From assembly GCA_016872775.1 (NCBI GenBank), contig VGZA01000045.1, positions 1 to 48,352 on the forward strand: a stretch of 48,352 nucleotides of DNA. The letters run 5' to 3'. Origin of the DNA: Planctomycetota bacterium. GTDB lineage: Bacteria; Planctomycetota; Planctomycetia; Pirellulales; Pirellulaceae. Made by a program: the position numbers and the translations under genes. Numbering within the stretch: the first letter of the stretch is position 1; every line of letters starts with the position of its first letter. A model generated the notes under the pieces. That model saw only the letters and a program-made list of their open reading frames with translations, did no database searches and was not told the origin of the DNA. Below are positions 1 through 7,730 of this stretch, piece after piece.

Positions 1-68
1 GGGTGTCTGGAATTGTTGGGTGTCTGGAATTGTTGGGTGTCTGGAATTGTTGGGTGTCTGGAATTGTT
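1..68. repeat. 17-base tandem repeat, four copies
   Basis: Four perfect copies of GGGTGTCTGGAATTGTT run head to tail from the first base of the window (1-17, 18-34, 35-51, 52-68). The array may continue upstream of the window. The 17-base period is not a multiple of three, so it is unlikely to be coding. It lies about 130 bases upstream of the small gene at 199. Confidence 0.9.
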
Positions 69-198
69 GGCGCGACGAACTTTTTGGGACTTTCTGGTCG
101 AAGCCGGGGATTTTGCGCGTCGGTTTTTTCGTTGTGGAACGTTTTAGATTGTGGGGCCCGTGGTTTGCGGGTCGGCGTGGGTGGGGAAAGGAGTTGAG

Positions 199-636
199 AT
201 GATCAGCAACACCATGGGGGACGCGACGGGACGAGGGCCGCGGCCGGGCGACTTGATTGTTGTGGAGCGGAGCCGGTGGTACGCCTTGCCGCATGGAGAG
301 CGATTGCGAGTTTGTGAGAGCACGGGTTGGGCGGTCGAGGGCGAAGAGATCTTTGTCGCGCCGCGCAACCAGGTCAGCACATTCTGGGGTCCCTGTCACG
401 GGCCGCCCGACGGGCAGAAGCCGGAGACGATGAGCACGTCGGGTGGGCCGTTCCTGAAGTTGCGGCTGGGCGACCTGCGGGGTTTGCAGGCGATCGGCCG
501 AGAGCGTGACCGGTTCTGGTGCTGGCAGGACCGGCCTCGCGCCGGGGGCGGTGTCGATCGGACGGTCGAGGTGACGGTCTGGCATCTGCCGGAACTGCGC
601 GATCCGTACGAACAATCGGCGAGGGTATCGACGTAG
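199..636 (+). CDS. Hypothetical protein, 145 residues
   Basis: I do not recognise this protein. The reading frame is open further upstream (from 151), but the ATG at 199 follows AAAGGAG (187-193) by five bases, so this start is preferred. The product is soluble-looking, has no signal peptide or membrane segment, and is rich in Arg, Gly and Trp. A short Cys/Pro stretch (WGPCHGPPDG) lies in the middle and the C-terminal third reads WCWQDRPRAGGG. It is convergent with the helicase gene, with a ten-base gap. Codon use resembles its neighbours, which supports a real gene. Confidence 0.6.
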   Translation: MISNTMGDATGRGPRPGDLIVVERSRWYALPHGERLRVCESTGWAVEGEEIFVAPRNQVSTFWGPCHGPPDGQKPETMSTSGGPFLKLRLGDLRGLQAIGRERDRFWCWQDRPRAGGGVDRTVEVTVWHLPELRDPYEQSARVST

Positions 637-646
637 TCCCGCGCAG

Positions 647-3541
647 TTATTCGAAGATCTCTTTGGGATGAACGGTGCCTTCAGGCGACAGTCGGTTGCG
701 ACGCGCATCGGCGAGAATTCGATCGCCGTCCTCACGAAGCCCGTAGATCGCCTGTCCGGGGCTGACATGCCGGTTCCAGTGCCGCTGGAATATCTCGACG
801 AGATCCTTGTTCTTGGCCAAAGCGGCTGGCACAGCGTGCCACATCGCCCGCTCGCGCTTCCGGGATTCCAGCATCCGTCCGATGCCGGTCGGCAGGCGCT
901 GGCGCAACCAGCCGGGAAGCGCGCCGCCCAGCTTGTCGCCGAGCCAGGTTGGCTGCACGCGCATTACGTCGCGCGGAATCAAATAGCGCGGCTGCTGGTC
1001 GAGCGGCGCGAAGAGTTCCTGCAACGATTCAGTGAATAGTTCATTTTCGTCGTTTTCCGCCTGTTCCAGGAACAAGCGGACGTAGCCTCCGGCTCGTTCG
1101 GTCAAGTGAATCGACGGCGTCGACTTGATCAGTCCGGCTTCCCGCAGCGCGTCGGCAACGGCTTTCCCGACGGCCTGGGCCAACGACCGGTTGGACCATG
1201 GTTCGCGCGACGAGGCATACGGCGGAAAACCGCGTCCCGCACGCTCCTTGCGTCCCAAGCCACGCAGTTCGACAGTGCGTCGCGGTTGTCCACGGTACGG
1301 TTGTCCGACCCTCCAGCGTTGCCGCACCTCGCTGCGTCGAGCGACGCGTCCCAGCATTTCCGCGTTCAGGGTATCCACATTGTCCTCGACTCCCTCCGGC
1401 CGCAATTCCGTAAACGCCGGGTGTACGTGGCCCGCTCCTTTCTCGACCGCGCCATCGTCGGTGACGCCGTACAGCTGCTGGTGCTTCGCGAGGAAGCGGC
1501 GGTAGTCGTCCAGCCCTTTGGTGAATTCCGGAGCCAGGCAGACGACGTCCCAGTTGTCGGCGAGTTTTTCGGGCTGGTCAGGGTCGAGTCGAATCGATCG
1601 TCCACGCAGCTGATTGACCGTCATCGACGTCGTCACGGTCGTCAGGTCGATCAGCACGTTGATCTTGTTCGCATCCCAGCCTTCGCCGAGCAGTCCGCGC
1701 GTCCCGACAAGGCAGCGGGTCAGTCCCTGCTGGAAAAGGTTGGTGATCATCGCGACATAGACCCGCGGACACCAGTCGGGTCCCGAACCGCGGATGATGT
1801 GAAATCCTTCCGCCAGGCCGAATTCAAGTTCCGCGTCGGCCGCCGAATTTTTCAACCATGCGCGCGCGGCACTTTCGAACGCCTCCGCCAGATCATCGTC
1901 GACCAGCACCGAGGTACCGGTCACCAGAATTGGATTCAGCGCATCGGTGTCGTGGTGGGCAAGCAGAGCCTTGAACGCCGCCACCGCGCCGCCCGCTTCC
2001 GCGTCGAGGATATCGGCAACGTCCGCCGATGCCGACGATTTTTCGAAGTCGGCAACGACCACGGCGCGTATGGCGTCCCCCAGTGCAAGCCGTTCGGCCT
2101 GAAGAACCGGTAGCAGCGCGCTGAGTTTGTTGCGCGAATAGGCGATGACGCGGCCCACGGGCGATGCACAGGCCTGGCAGCCGGTTTCCGTGATCTGCAC
2201 GCCGAGTCGCCGCAGTCGCTGGATCGCCTTTTCCGCGAGCAAGTGGTCGTCGCCATCGGGCGAGCGGCGGAGATAGTGGCGCAGGTAGCGATCGAGCACA
2301 GGAACCAGGATCCTGAGCCGCGGAATTTGCTCCAAGGGGCAGGTCAACAGTGGCATCGGCACCTGATCGGGCAGTTTCCCGTCGACCTGCAACAGCATCA
2401 GGCGAGCCGCCTCGGCGAACTCGGGATCACGGCGCTCCAAGGCCCCCCAATCCTTGACCGTACCTGTCGGCAGACGCCGTTCGACGAGCACTCGCCTGAG
2501 CCACTCAGGCAACGACATGCCCCCCGGATAAGAAGGCGGCTGCGACTCGCCGTTGTCTCGTTCCGAATCCGATGGTGACGGAAGCGCAGCGTCTTTGGGG
2601 GCTCCCCGCGCCGCCGACAATTCGTCGACGATCTGGTTGAGCTCCGCGTCCGCCTGGGCAATATAACGCAACTCCTCCGCCGCCGGCCGCACGAAATAGA
2701 CGAGGTCCTGGTACGGGGCCAGAAAACCGTCTTTCACCACCGCCGGAACCGGCACCTCAAAATCGACCTCGCCAAAAAAATCGTCGTAACGCCGCGCATC
2801 CTCGGGATGCTGTCCGTCCCGATCGGGAGGCGTGGCGGTCAGACCGACGATGACCGGTTTGCCAAGCCATTCGTGGGCGCTCGCCAACACTCTGCCCCAG
2901 TGCTCCATCAGATGGTGGCATTCGTCGAAGATGACCATTCCCAGCCCCTGATCGCGGAGCCGCTCCCAGGTCGCGACCGACGAATCGTGGAGCATCTCCA
3001 GCGCCAGCCCATTACGGGCGGCGCTGTCGCGGACCTGTTTGCGGTAGGCACCCAGCCGTTGTTCGTGATAGTTGCGATTGCGCTCGCGCAGGTCGTCGAT
3101 CCAGAGCCGCGCTTCCTCCACGGAATGTGCCTGCCCCTTGTTAATCAGCGAGTCGACCCAGAGCTCGAATGCCTGTTCGTCCAGCGACTGGTCGCCTCGG
3201 CGCGGCAGGGTCACGGTCTGGTAGGTCAGGGAGGTGAGCAGTCGAGGCTGCTTCGGGTCGGTGCTGACGAGTTGATCTTTGGTGAGCGGCGCCTCAAACA
3301 GTTCGATTTTCGCTTCCCATTGGGATTGGATCGCCGAATTGGGTGAAAGCACCAGAGCGGGGCAGCGCACGCACTCGGCCCACAGGTAGAGCCCGAGGAT
3401 TGTTTTTCCGGAGCCGGGCGGTGCCACGATGTGCAGTTGGCGTTTGCCTTCCGCCAGTTTGCGACGCGCAATTTCAATCACCTCGCGCTGCGATGGTCGC
3501 AGCTGTCCCTTGAGTTTGATCCGCGGGAAATCGACAGACAC
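647..3541 (-). CDS. Superfamily 2 DEAD/DEAH-box helicase
   Basis: This 964-residue protein carries SF2 helicase motifs. Walker A is APPGSGKT (residues 40-47), motif II is DECHH (about 206-210), and motif III-like GLTATPP follows about 30 residues later. The C-terminal RecA-like domain has GEGWDANKINVLIDL and motif VI QLRGRSIR near residue 643. The family uses ATP to move on or unwind nucleic acid. The RAD25/XPB-like organisation and the long C-terminal part (after about 700) with no motif I know leave the substrate unknown. The start is a GTG 27 bases downstream of the metallochaperone stop, so the two are probably co-transcribed. No nuclease or methylase gene is adjacent, so I do not call it a defence protein. 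Confidence 0.85.
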   Translation of the reverse strand: MSVDFPRIKLKGQLRPSQREVIEIARRKLAEGKRQLHIVAPPGSGKTILGLYLWAECVRCPALVLSPNSAIQSQWEAKIELFEAPLTKDQLVSTDPKQPRLLTSLTYQTVTLPRRGDQSLDEQAFELWVDSLINKGQAHSVEEARLWIDDLRERNRNYHEQRLGAYRKQVRDSAARNGLALEMLHDSSVATWERLRDQGLGMVIFDECHHLMEHWGRVLASAHEWLGKPVIVGLTATPPDRDGQHPEDARRYDDFFGEVDFEVPVPAVVKDGFLAPYQDLVYFVRPAAEELRYIAQADAELNQIVDELSAARGAPKDAALPSPSDSERDNGESQPPSYPGGMSLPEWLRRVLVERRLPTGTVKDWGALERRDPEFAEAARLMLLQVDGKLPDQVPMPLLTCPLEQIPRLRILVPVLDRYLRHYLRRSPDGDDHLLAEKAIQRLRRLGVQITETGCQACASPVGRVIAYSRNKLSALLPVLQAERLALGDAIRAVVVADFEKSSASADVADILDAEAGGAVAAFKALLAHHDTDALNPILVTGTSVLVDDDLAEAFESAARAWLKNSAADAELEFGLAEGFHIIRGSGPDWCPRVYVAMITNLFQQGLTRCLVGTRGLLGEGWDANKINVLIDLTTVTTSMTVNQLRGRSIRLDPDQPEKLADNWDVVCLAPEFTKGLDDYRRFLAKHQQLYGVTDDGAVEKGAGHVHPAFTELRPEGVEDNVDTLNAEMLGRVARRSEVRQRWRVGQPYRGQPRRTVELRGLGRKERAGRGFPPYASSREPWSNRSLAQAVGKAVADALREAGLIKSTPSIHLTERAGGYVRLFLEQAENDENELFTESLQELFAPLDQQPRYLIPRDVMRVQPTWLGDKLGGALPGWLRQRLPTGIGRMLESRKRERAMWHAVPAALAKNKDLVEIFQRHWNRHVSPGQAIYGLREDGDRILADARRNRLSPEGTVHPKEIFE

Positions 3542-3568
3542 TCGTGCAACTCGCGTTTCGGGGTGAAT

Positions 3569-4012
3569 TCAGGATGGACCGCGGCGCTGGAGAAAGTACC
3601 GCTGGACTTCCGCGACGCAGGAGCGCCCGTTGGCGGCCAGTTGTTCGCAGCGAGCTTCGCCGGATTGCGCCCGCAGCACACAGGCCTTCGTGCGGCGGTT
3701 CGTGCCCTCGGCAACGTCCTGATCGATATCGGCGGTGGTCAAGCCGAAACAAACGCAGATCGGAGCGAGAGGGTCTTTGGGGTAAACGCCGGCCCGCAAT
3801 GCGTCGACGAGGATGGTGCGTTCGAACATGTCGAAATAGGCCACGGGGCAACGAGCCGTCGGACAGAAGTTGGCGACTCCGGCAATCCGATGTTCGGGCC
3901 CTGCCGCGCAATGGACTTCGATGGTGGCGCGTTGCACGCGCTGCCCGGCAGCGCCGCAGTGCGGACAATGTTCTTCCGTCGAATCCGGTTCGCGCAGAAA
4001 CGCTTTGTTCAT
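3569..4012 (-). CDS. CopZ-like iron-sulfur/zinc metallochaperone
   Basis: The 147-residue product has a Cys pattern like that of the zinc-binding N-terminal domain of Archaeoglobus-type CopZ and its bacterial relatives: CPHC (16-19), Cys35, CPTARC (50-55) and CVCFG (86-90). It ends in a BFD-like [2Fe-2S] region with Cys86, Cys88, Cys111, Cys122 and Cys132 as candidate ligands. Such proteins are thought to bind a metal or cluster in the cytoplasm and pass on metal or electrons. The typical heavy-metal-associated domain of copper CopZ is absent. No metal-transport ATPase is nearby, so the partner cannot be told. It lies directly upstream of the helicase on the same strand. Confidence 0.7.
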   Translation of the reverse strand: MNKAFLREPDSTEEHCPHCGAAGQRVQRATIEVHCAAGPEHRIAGVANFCPTARCPVAYFDMFERTILVDALRAGVYPKDPLAPICVCFGLTTADIDQDVAEGTNRRTKACVLRAQSGEARCEQLAANGRSCVAEVQRYFLQRRGPS

Positions 4013-4195
4013 CCCGACATGATAATCGACGGAGACCGATTGGGGCGTGGTCGCGGCTCAGAATTCCGCCCCAGGTTAGCCCCGTTCCGAGAGAAGCCGA
4101 TTTCTGTGAAACTCAAGCGTTGGATGACCGCTGCGGACGCGTGTACGGATCGGTATGCCCGCGGGCCGTCGGCCCGGGATATCACGGCGAAACGC

Positions 4196-4699
4196 ATGAA
4201 CCTGGATCAGTTCTGTCAACGTTATAAGAACCTGCAGGCATATCTGGAATGGAATACGGCCGATGTCGGTCGGATTGTGGCGATGCGCCCGTTGCTGCAA
4301 CCGGCGTTCGCGGGCATCGTCGATGATTTTTACGAAGCGATCGCTCGGAACTACGACGTGCAATGCGTAATCACGGGCGGGCCGGCCCAGGTGGCTCGAC
4401 TGAAAGAGACTCTCTTGCGCTGGATCGAACAGTTATTCCAGCGCCGCTACGACGACGAGTACGTGCGGCGACGCTTGCAGGTAGGAAAACGGCACGCCGA
4501 ATTGCGGCTCGATCAGATCTAAACCAATGCAGCCCTTTCGAGAATCCGCGATCAGCTGATCCGTGCCCTGTTTACCGCCTGGATCGCTCCTGCCGGGGAA
4601 TTCCACGAGTCGATTCTCTCGCTCGACCGCCTGCTCGATCTGGACCTGGCGATCATCGAATACGCCTACCATAGCGAGTACGTGCTGCGGGAAAAATAG
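4196..4699 (+). pseudogene. Globin-coupled sensor (protoglobin) remnant with internal stop
   Basis: From the ATG at 4196 the frame reads as a protoglobin-type sensor domain: MNLDQFCQRYKNLQAYLEW, then VGKRHAEL with His100 as the likely proximal haem ligand. A TAA at 4520-4522 follows DQI. The same frame continues without shift as TNAALSRIRDQLIRALF and LDLDLAIIEYAYHSEYVL to a TAG at 4697-4699. The stop sits where the family has a Tyr, so one base change (TAC or TAT to TAA) explains it. Intact relatives continue into a histidine kinase. Here the kinase core is missing and only its end survives, in another frame, downstream. Confidence 0.75.
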
Positions 4700-4785
4700 A
4701 TCGAGCTACTTCCTGCGGAACAATGCCGCCGCCGCACCCGCCAAGTTCGACGAACATCTGCAGCGAATCGTTCGTCAAGTCGCGA

Positions 4786-4948
4786 CCGCGGATCTTCGAG
4801 CCGTTTTATTCGACCAAGACCTGTGGGATCGGACTGGGACTCTCGATCAGCAGATCGATCGTCGAAAATCACCGGGGAACCCTAACCTTAGCCAGCACTG
4901 CCCCTTGCGGCGCGGAATTTGTGATCCGGTTGCCGCCGACGGGCGGGA
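4786..4948 (+). pseudogene. Histidine kinase ATPase-domain remnant
   Basis: This frame (different from the globin frame) encodes the C-terminal half of a HATPase_c domain: RIFEPFYSTK (F-box), GIGLGLSISRSIVENH (G2 box) and GAEFVIRLP (end of the domain). The dimerisation/phospho-His helices and the N and G1 boxes that should precede it are not present in any frame between 4700 and 4786. It has no start codon context and no possible independent function. It is best read as the tail of the same kinase whose sensor lies at 4196. Confidence 0.75.
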
Positions 4949-5252
4949 ACTTGTCGAACTTTGCCGGTTGCATCGCCCGAATCTGGTGTTTTCCGATGAA
5001 CGGATGCCGGAGCTGAACGGCAGCGAGGCGGCTCGGCTGATCATGGAATTCCATCCGGTTCCCATCGTGATCATCTCTGCATTTGCCAGGGTGCAGCCTT
5101 CCGAAGGCACTGGGGCGGTGCCCGTGGTGAATCTGGTCAAACCGGTCAGGATCGCGGACATTCTGCAGGCATTGACCGACGTGCAGGCATGGCTGGAAAG
5201 AAAGTCGGACAACGATGCGTTGCTCAAGGTTCCAGGTACGTGGGACCGTTGA
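4930..5252 (+). pseudogene. Response-regulator (ANTAR-type) receiver remnant
   Basis: A third frame encodes the second half of a receiver domain: GRELVELCRLHRPNLVFSD, with the phospho-acceptor Asp codon at 4995-4997, then RMPELNG, VPIVIISAFA and NLVKPV with the conserved Lys at 5139-5141. The order resembles planctomycete receiver-ANTAR regulators that sit beside histidine kinases. The acidic-pocket N-terminus is lost, fused directly into the kinase remnant near 4930-4948. Most of the ANTAR helices are also gone or altered after DILQALTDVQAWLERK. The tail overlaps the 3' end of the convergent pyrophosphorylase gene. Confidence 0.7.
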
Positions 5253-6633
5253 GGTTGCCGCCGATCCGCAGGCGTTGACGCAGTTCAGCGGCATTCAGTG
5301 CCAGGAACGGGCTGATTTCGACGGCGAGATCGGGAGGGACGTCAATGTCGGCTTCAACCAGCCAGCGGGCGTGAAGACGGAGCATCGCCTCTTTGGCGGT
5401 GCGCGGCGAGTCGCATGGCTCGGAATCGGCGTTTTTGACCGGCGCGAACGCCGACGACGCATCGGCCTCAACGACCAGCGCGTTGCGCGCCTGCGGAAGC
5501 AGGTCAAAGATGAACCGTTCGAATTTCAGACCATTCGGTTGCGTGGGATCAACGGGCCGTCCCTGCGCGTCAAGGTGCGGGACCTTCTTGCGGGCTCGAT
5601 GAAACGGCAGGCTCTGCGGGTCGGCCGCTACGCGTTCCAGAAATGCACGGGAAAAAACATGCACGGCGATATTGCCTGCCCAGAGCAACAGTTCCCCCGC
5701 CTCGTCCGTGCGCCGTGCCGCCGCTTCCGGCAGATCACTGTACTCGATGATGCGCACCGAACCACCGATCGACACGACATTACCCACGCGTTCCATCGGC
5801 TCGCGCTTTCGCACAACCTGCGTCGTCATCTCCGAATTGGCGAGGTCGTGGAATCCGATCAGTTCGGGATCGCACACCTGCAGTAATGGATTGTCAATCT
5901 GGCCGTAGAACAGCTGTTGGATTCCGCGGTCTTGCGCGTGGCGCAGGCCTCCGGCGCCGACAAACGCGGGGAGCATTCCGCCGTGTCCGTCGGGGCTGAG
6001 TGCCAGCGAATCGGGCTCCGCCAGCAACAGGTCGCCCGTTGCCGCGTCCAACGCGGGCATCGTCCCTTGGCAAAAGACGATCAGGTCGTCCGCGGCAAGA
6101 CCGAACCGATCATGCTTCTCCAGGAATGCCACCGTCTCCTGATGCGTGGCAAAGCTGGTCATCACATAAAGTGGAACCCTCGTATCGTAACGTCGGGAAA
6201 CGGCGCGCAAATGCTCGATCAGCACCTGAAACAAACTGCGCCCGGACACCGGGCCGATCGGGAACATCCCTTTGGGATACGGAAAACCCAGGCGAGTCCC
6301 CTGCCCTCCCGCGACGAGCACCATTCCCAACCGACCGTCCCGCAGTAACTGTTCGCCCCGCTGTCGAGCCTCTTGTCTTGCGGTGGCGCTGGTTCCCGCG
6401 AGCCGCACCGCCGAAGGCGGCTCGGCGAGATTCGCCAGTTGGGTCCAATCCGGCGCATCGTCCTCGCCCCGGAAAAGCTGCATCAGCAACGGCGGCTGCA
6501 GCTCCAGCACCTGCCGCGCCAACCGTTCCCGCTGCGGTTCGGTCAATTGTCCCCAATGACGCAACAGATGTTCCTGGGAACGCTCGAAACGGCCCAAATG
6601 TTCCAGTAATTCTTGCTGTAATCTGGCACTCAT
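5224..6633 (-). CDS. UTP--hexose-1-phosphate (UDPGP-family) uridylyltransferase
   Basis: The enzyme is predicted to make a UDP-sugar (UDP-GlcNAc or UDP-glucose) from UTP and a sugar 1-phosphate in the cytoplasm. The nucleotide-binding signature LVAGGQGTRLGFPYPKG lies at residues 106-122, followed by GQIDNPLLQVCDP and a late NGLKFERFIFD block, as in eukaryote-type UDP-GlcNAc pyrophosphorylases. The length of 469 residues fits. The frame is open to 6819, but the ATG at 6633 is chosen because the family's N-terminal helices begin there and AAGG precedes it; the upstream part overlaps a better small membrane ORF in another frame. It ends the minus-strand run that starts at secA. The product could feed envelope polysaccharide synthesis together with waaA. 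Confidence 0.85.
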   Translation of the reverse strand: MSARLQQELLEHLGRFERSQEHLLRHWGQLTEPQRERLARQVLELQPPLLMQLFRGEDDAPDWTQLANLAEPPSAVRLAGTSATARQEARQRGEQLLRDGRLGMVLVAGGQGTRLGFPYPKGMFPIGPVSGRSLFQVLIEHLRAVSRRYDTRVPLYVMTSFATHQETVAFLEKHDRFGLAADDLIVFCQGTMPALDAATGDLLLAEPDSLALSPDGHGGMLPAFVGAGGLRHAQDRGIQQLFYGQIDNPLLQVCDPELIGFHDLANSEMTTQVVRKREPMERVGNVVSIGGSVRIIEYSDLPEAAARRTDEAGELLLWAGNIAVHVFSRAFLERVAADPQSLPFHRARKKVPHLDAQGRPVDPTQPNGLKFERFIFDLLPQARNALVVEADASSAFAPVKNADSEPCDSPRTAKEAMLRLHARWLVEADIDVPPDLAVEISPFLALNAAELRQRLRIGGNLNGPTYLEP

Positions 6634-6662
6634 GCTTGACCTTGCTTTGATCTCCGTTCGAA

Positions 6663-6788
6663 CTAGCCGGCGGGAGCAAACCATCCCCGTACCCAACCAT
6701 ACGCCAACAGGCAGAGCAAGGGAAATAAAACGAATATCAGCCCATAGGTTATCAGGGACGATCGCAAGTTTCGTGGCCATCGCGCCAT
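6663..6788 (-). CDS. Small single-pass membrane protein, 41 residues
   Basis: A short frame begins with ATG at 6788 and ends with TAG at 6663-6665. The peptide starts MARWPRNLRSS and holds one strongly hydrophobic helix (LITYGLIFVLFPLLCLL) followed by AYGWVRGWFAPAG. The positive N-terminus and the single helix suggest an inner-membrane peptide. GGGAG lies about nine bases upstream of the start. It sits 30 bases after the stop of the membrane protein gene and 29 bases before the pyrophosphorylase start, on the same strand, exactly in the gap between them. I do not recognise it; the call rests on the helix and the spacing. Confidence 0.45.
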   Translation of the reverse strand: MARWPRNLRSSLITYGLIFVLFPLLCLLAYGWVRGWFAPAG

Positions 6789-6818
6789 CGCCGGTGTGCT
6801 CCCAAAACGACTCCGCCA

Positions 6819-7703
6819 CTACCCGCCACGTCGCAAGCTGAATCCGCCCTGCCCGCTATCCCCGATGCTTGCAACGCCGCTGCCCTCGCCGCCCCTCCCG
6901 CCGCTTGCCTCGCCGCTTGCCTCGCAGACGCCTCTGGCTAGGTTCGCCGCACGCTGGTCTCGGGCGAGCAACAACAAGGAAACGTCGCATGGATTCGGCT
7001 CGGGCCGGTCGCGTCGCAAATCGAGTCGGACGCCGAAACGCTGGCATTGGCCGATTTGGATCTGAACGGGCGGGCCGCTCAACTGACGGACTTCGACGTG
7101 GGGAACATCGGCCAGAGGCGGACAGAATCCAAGGTGCAGTTGCAGGGACCGATCGCGATCGAGGAACCGGCCACGCAGCGTCGCCCGAATGGTTTCACCG
7201 TTATTCTCGGCGGGCCCTCGTTCATACTGCTGGGTCCAGATCGGTCGGCTTATCGGCGAGGAGGTGCCGCGCGAGTTCCTGTATCCGGTCCAACTCGCCC
7301 ATTCCTCGACCAGCAGCAGGGCGAGCAACCCGAGGGACGTTGCGTTGGCGAAGGTCAGCGAAAGCCCCAAGGTGCAGGCGACGGCCGTGGCGAACAGTTC
7401 CCCCACGGGGAATCGCCGCCAGTCGAATAACGAAGGTTGCCGTCCCGGGGTGCGCCAGAAGTCTCGTGACCAGTGCCGCGCCAGCCAGAGCAGCGCAAAC
7501 AGTGCTCCGATCGCGACGACCAACCGCCACCCACCATCGCCGTGCAGTGCCCCGGCGACGCGGCGCGATGCCAGGAACAGCGAGGTGAGTCCGACGCCGG
7601 CGGTCGCGGTCAGCGCCGTCACCTGCCGCCAGTCATCGGCAGGCGAACCGGTACCCGCTGAGGGCGACGGACTCAAGATCGCTGCATTGCGCGAATCGAT
7701 CAT
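6819..7703 (-). CDS. Predicted membrane protein with repetitive C-terminal tail
   Basis: I do not recognise this 294-residue protein. Three hydrophobic segments lie in the first half (near residues 30-50, 60-77 and 105-131, ending LLALLLVEEWASW). The middle part, with LRGRFLDRDRSLQLHLGF and FGVRLDLRRDRPEP, looks like a soluble beta-rich domain. The last 35 residues are Gly/Ser/Glu-rich and are encoded by a degenerate 12-base tandem repeat (6875-6934), which may have lengthened the protein or shifted its original end. It starts 28 bases after metK's stop on the same strand, so it is likely co-transcribed with metK. Confidence 0.65.
   Translation of the reverse strand: MIDSRNAAILSPSPSAGTGSPADDWRQVTALTATAGVGLTSLFLASRRVAGALHGDGGWRLVVAIGALFALLWLARHWSRDFWRTPGRQPSLFDWRRFPVGELFATAVACTLGLSLTFANATSLGLLALLLVEEWASWTGYRNSRGTSSPISRPIWTQQYERGPAENNGETIRATLRGRFLDRDRSLQLHLGFCPPLADVPHVEVRQLSGPPVQIQIGQCQRFGVRLDLRRDRPEPNPCDVSLLLLARDQRAANLARGVCEASGEASGGRGGEGSGVASIGDSGQGGFSLRRGG
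6875..6934. repeat. 12-base minisatellite inside the membrane protein gene
   Basis: Five units with a 12-base period are seen on the plus strand. CGCCGCTTGCCT is present twice perfectly (6899-6910, 6911-6922), with diverged units at 6875-6886, 6887-6898 and 6923-6934. On the coding strand it gives a Gly/Ser/Glu-rich tail (EASGEASGG). Because the period is a multiple of three, gain or loss of a unit keeps the frame. Confidence 0.7.
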
Positions 7704-7730
7704 GCCTCGTTGACACGGATCCTGAATCGA

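Noticed and set aside
1-68. CRISPR or coding repeat
   Set aside because: Units are contiguous with no spacers, and the 17-base period changes frame at each unit.
647-4012. Anti-phage defence island
   Set aside because: There is one helicase without nuclease, methylase or other defence partner genes, and the neighbours are a metallochaperone and a small unknown protein.
3431-4522. 363-codon plus-strand frame ending in the globin sequence
   Set aside because: Its first 250 codons are antisense to the helicase and metallochaperone genes. Only the part from 4196 resembles a protein family.
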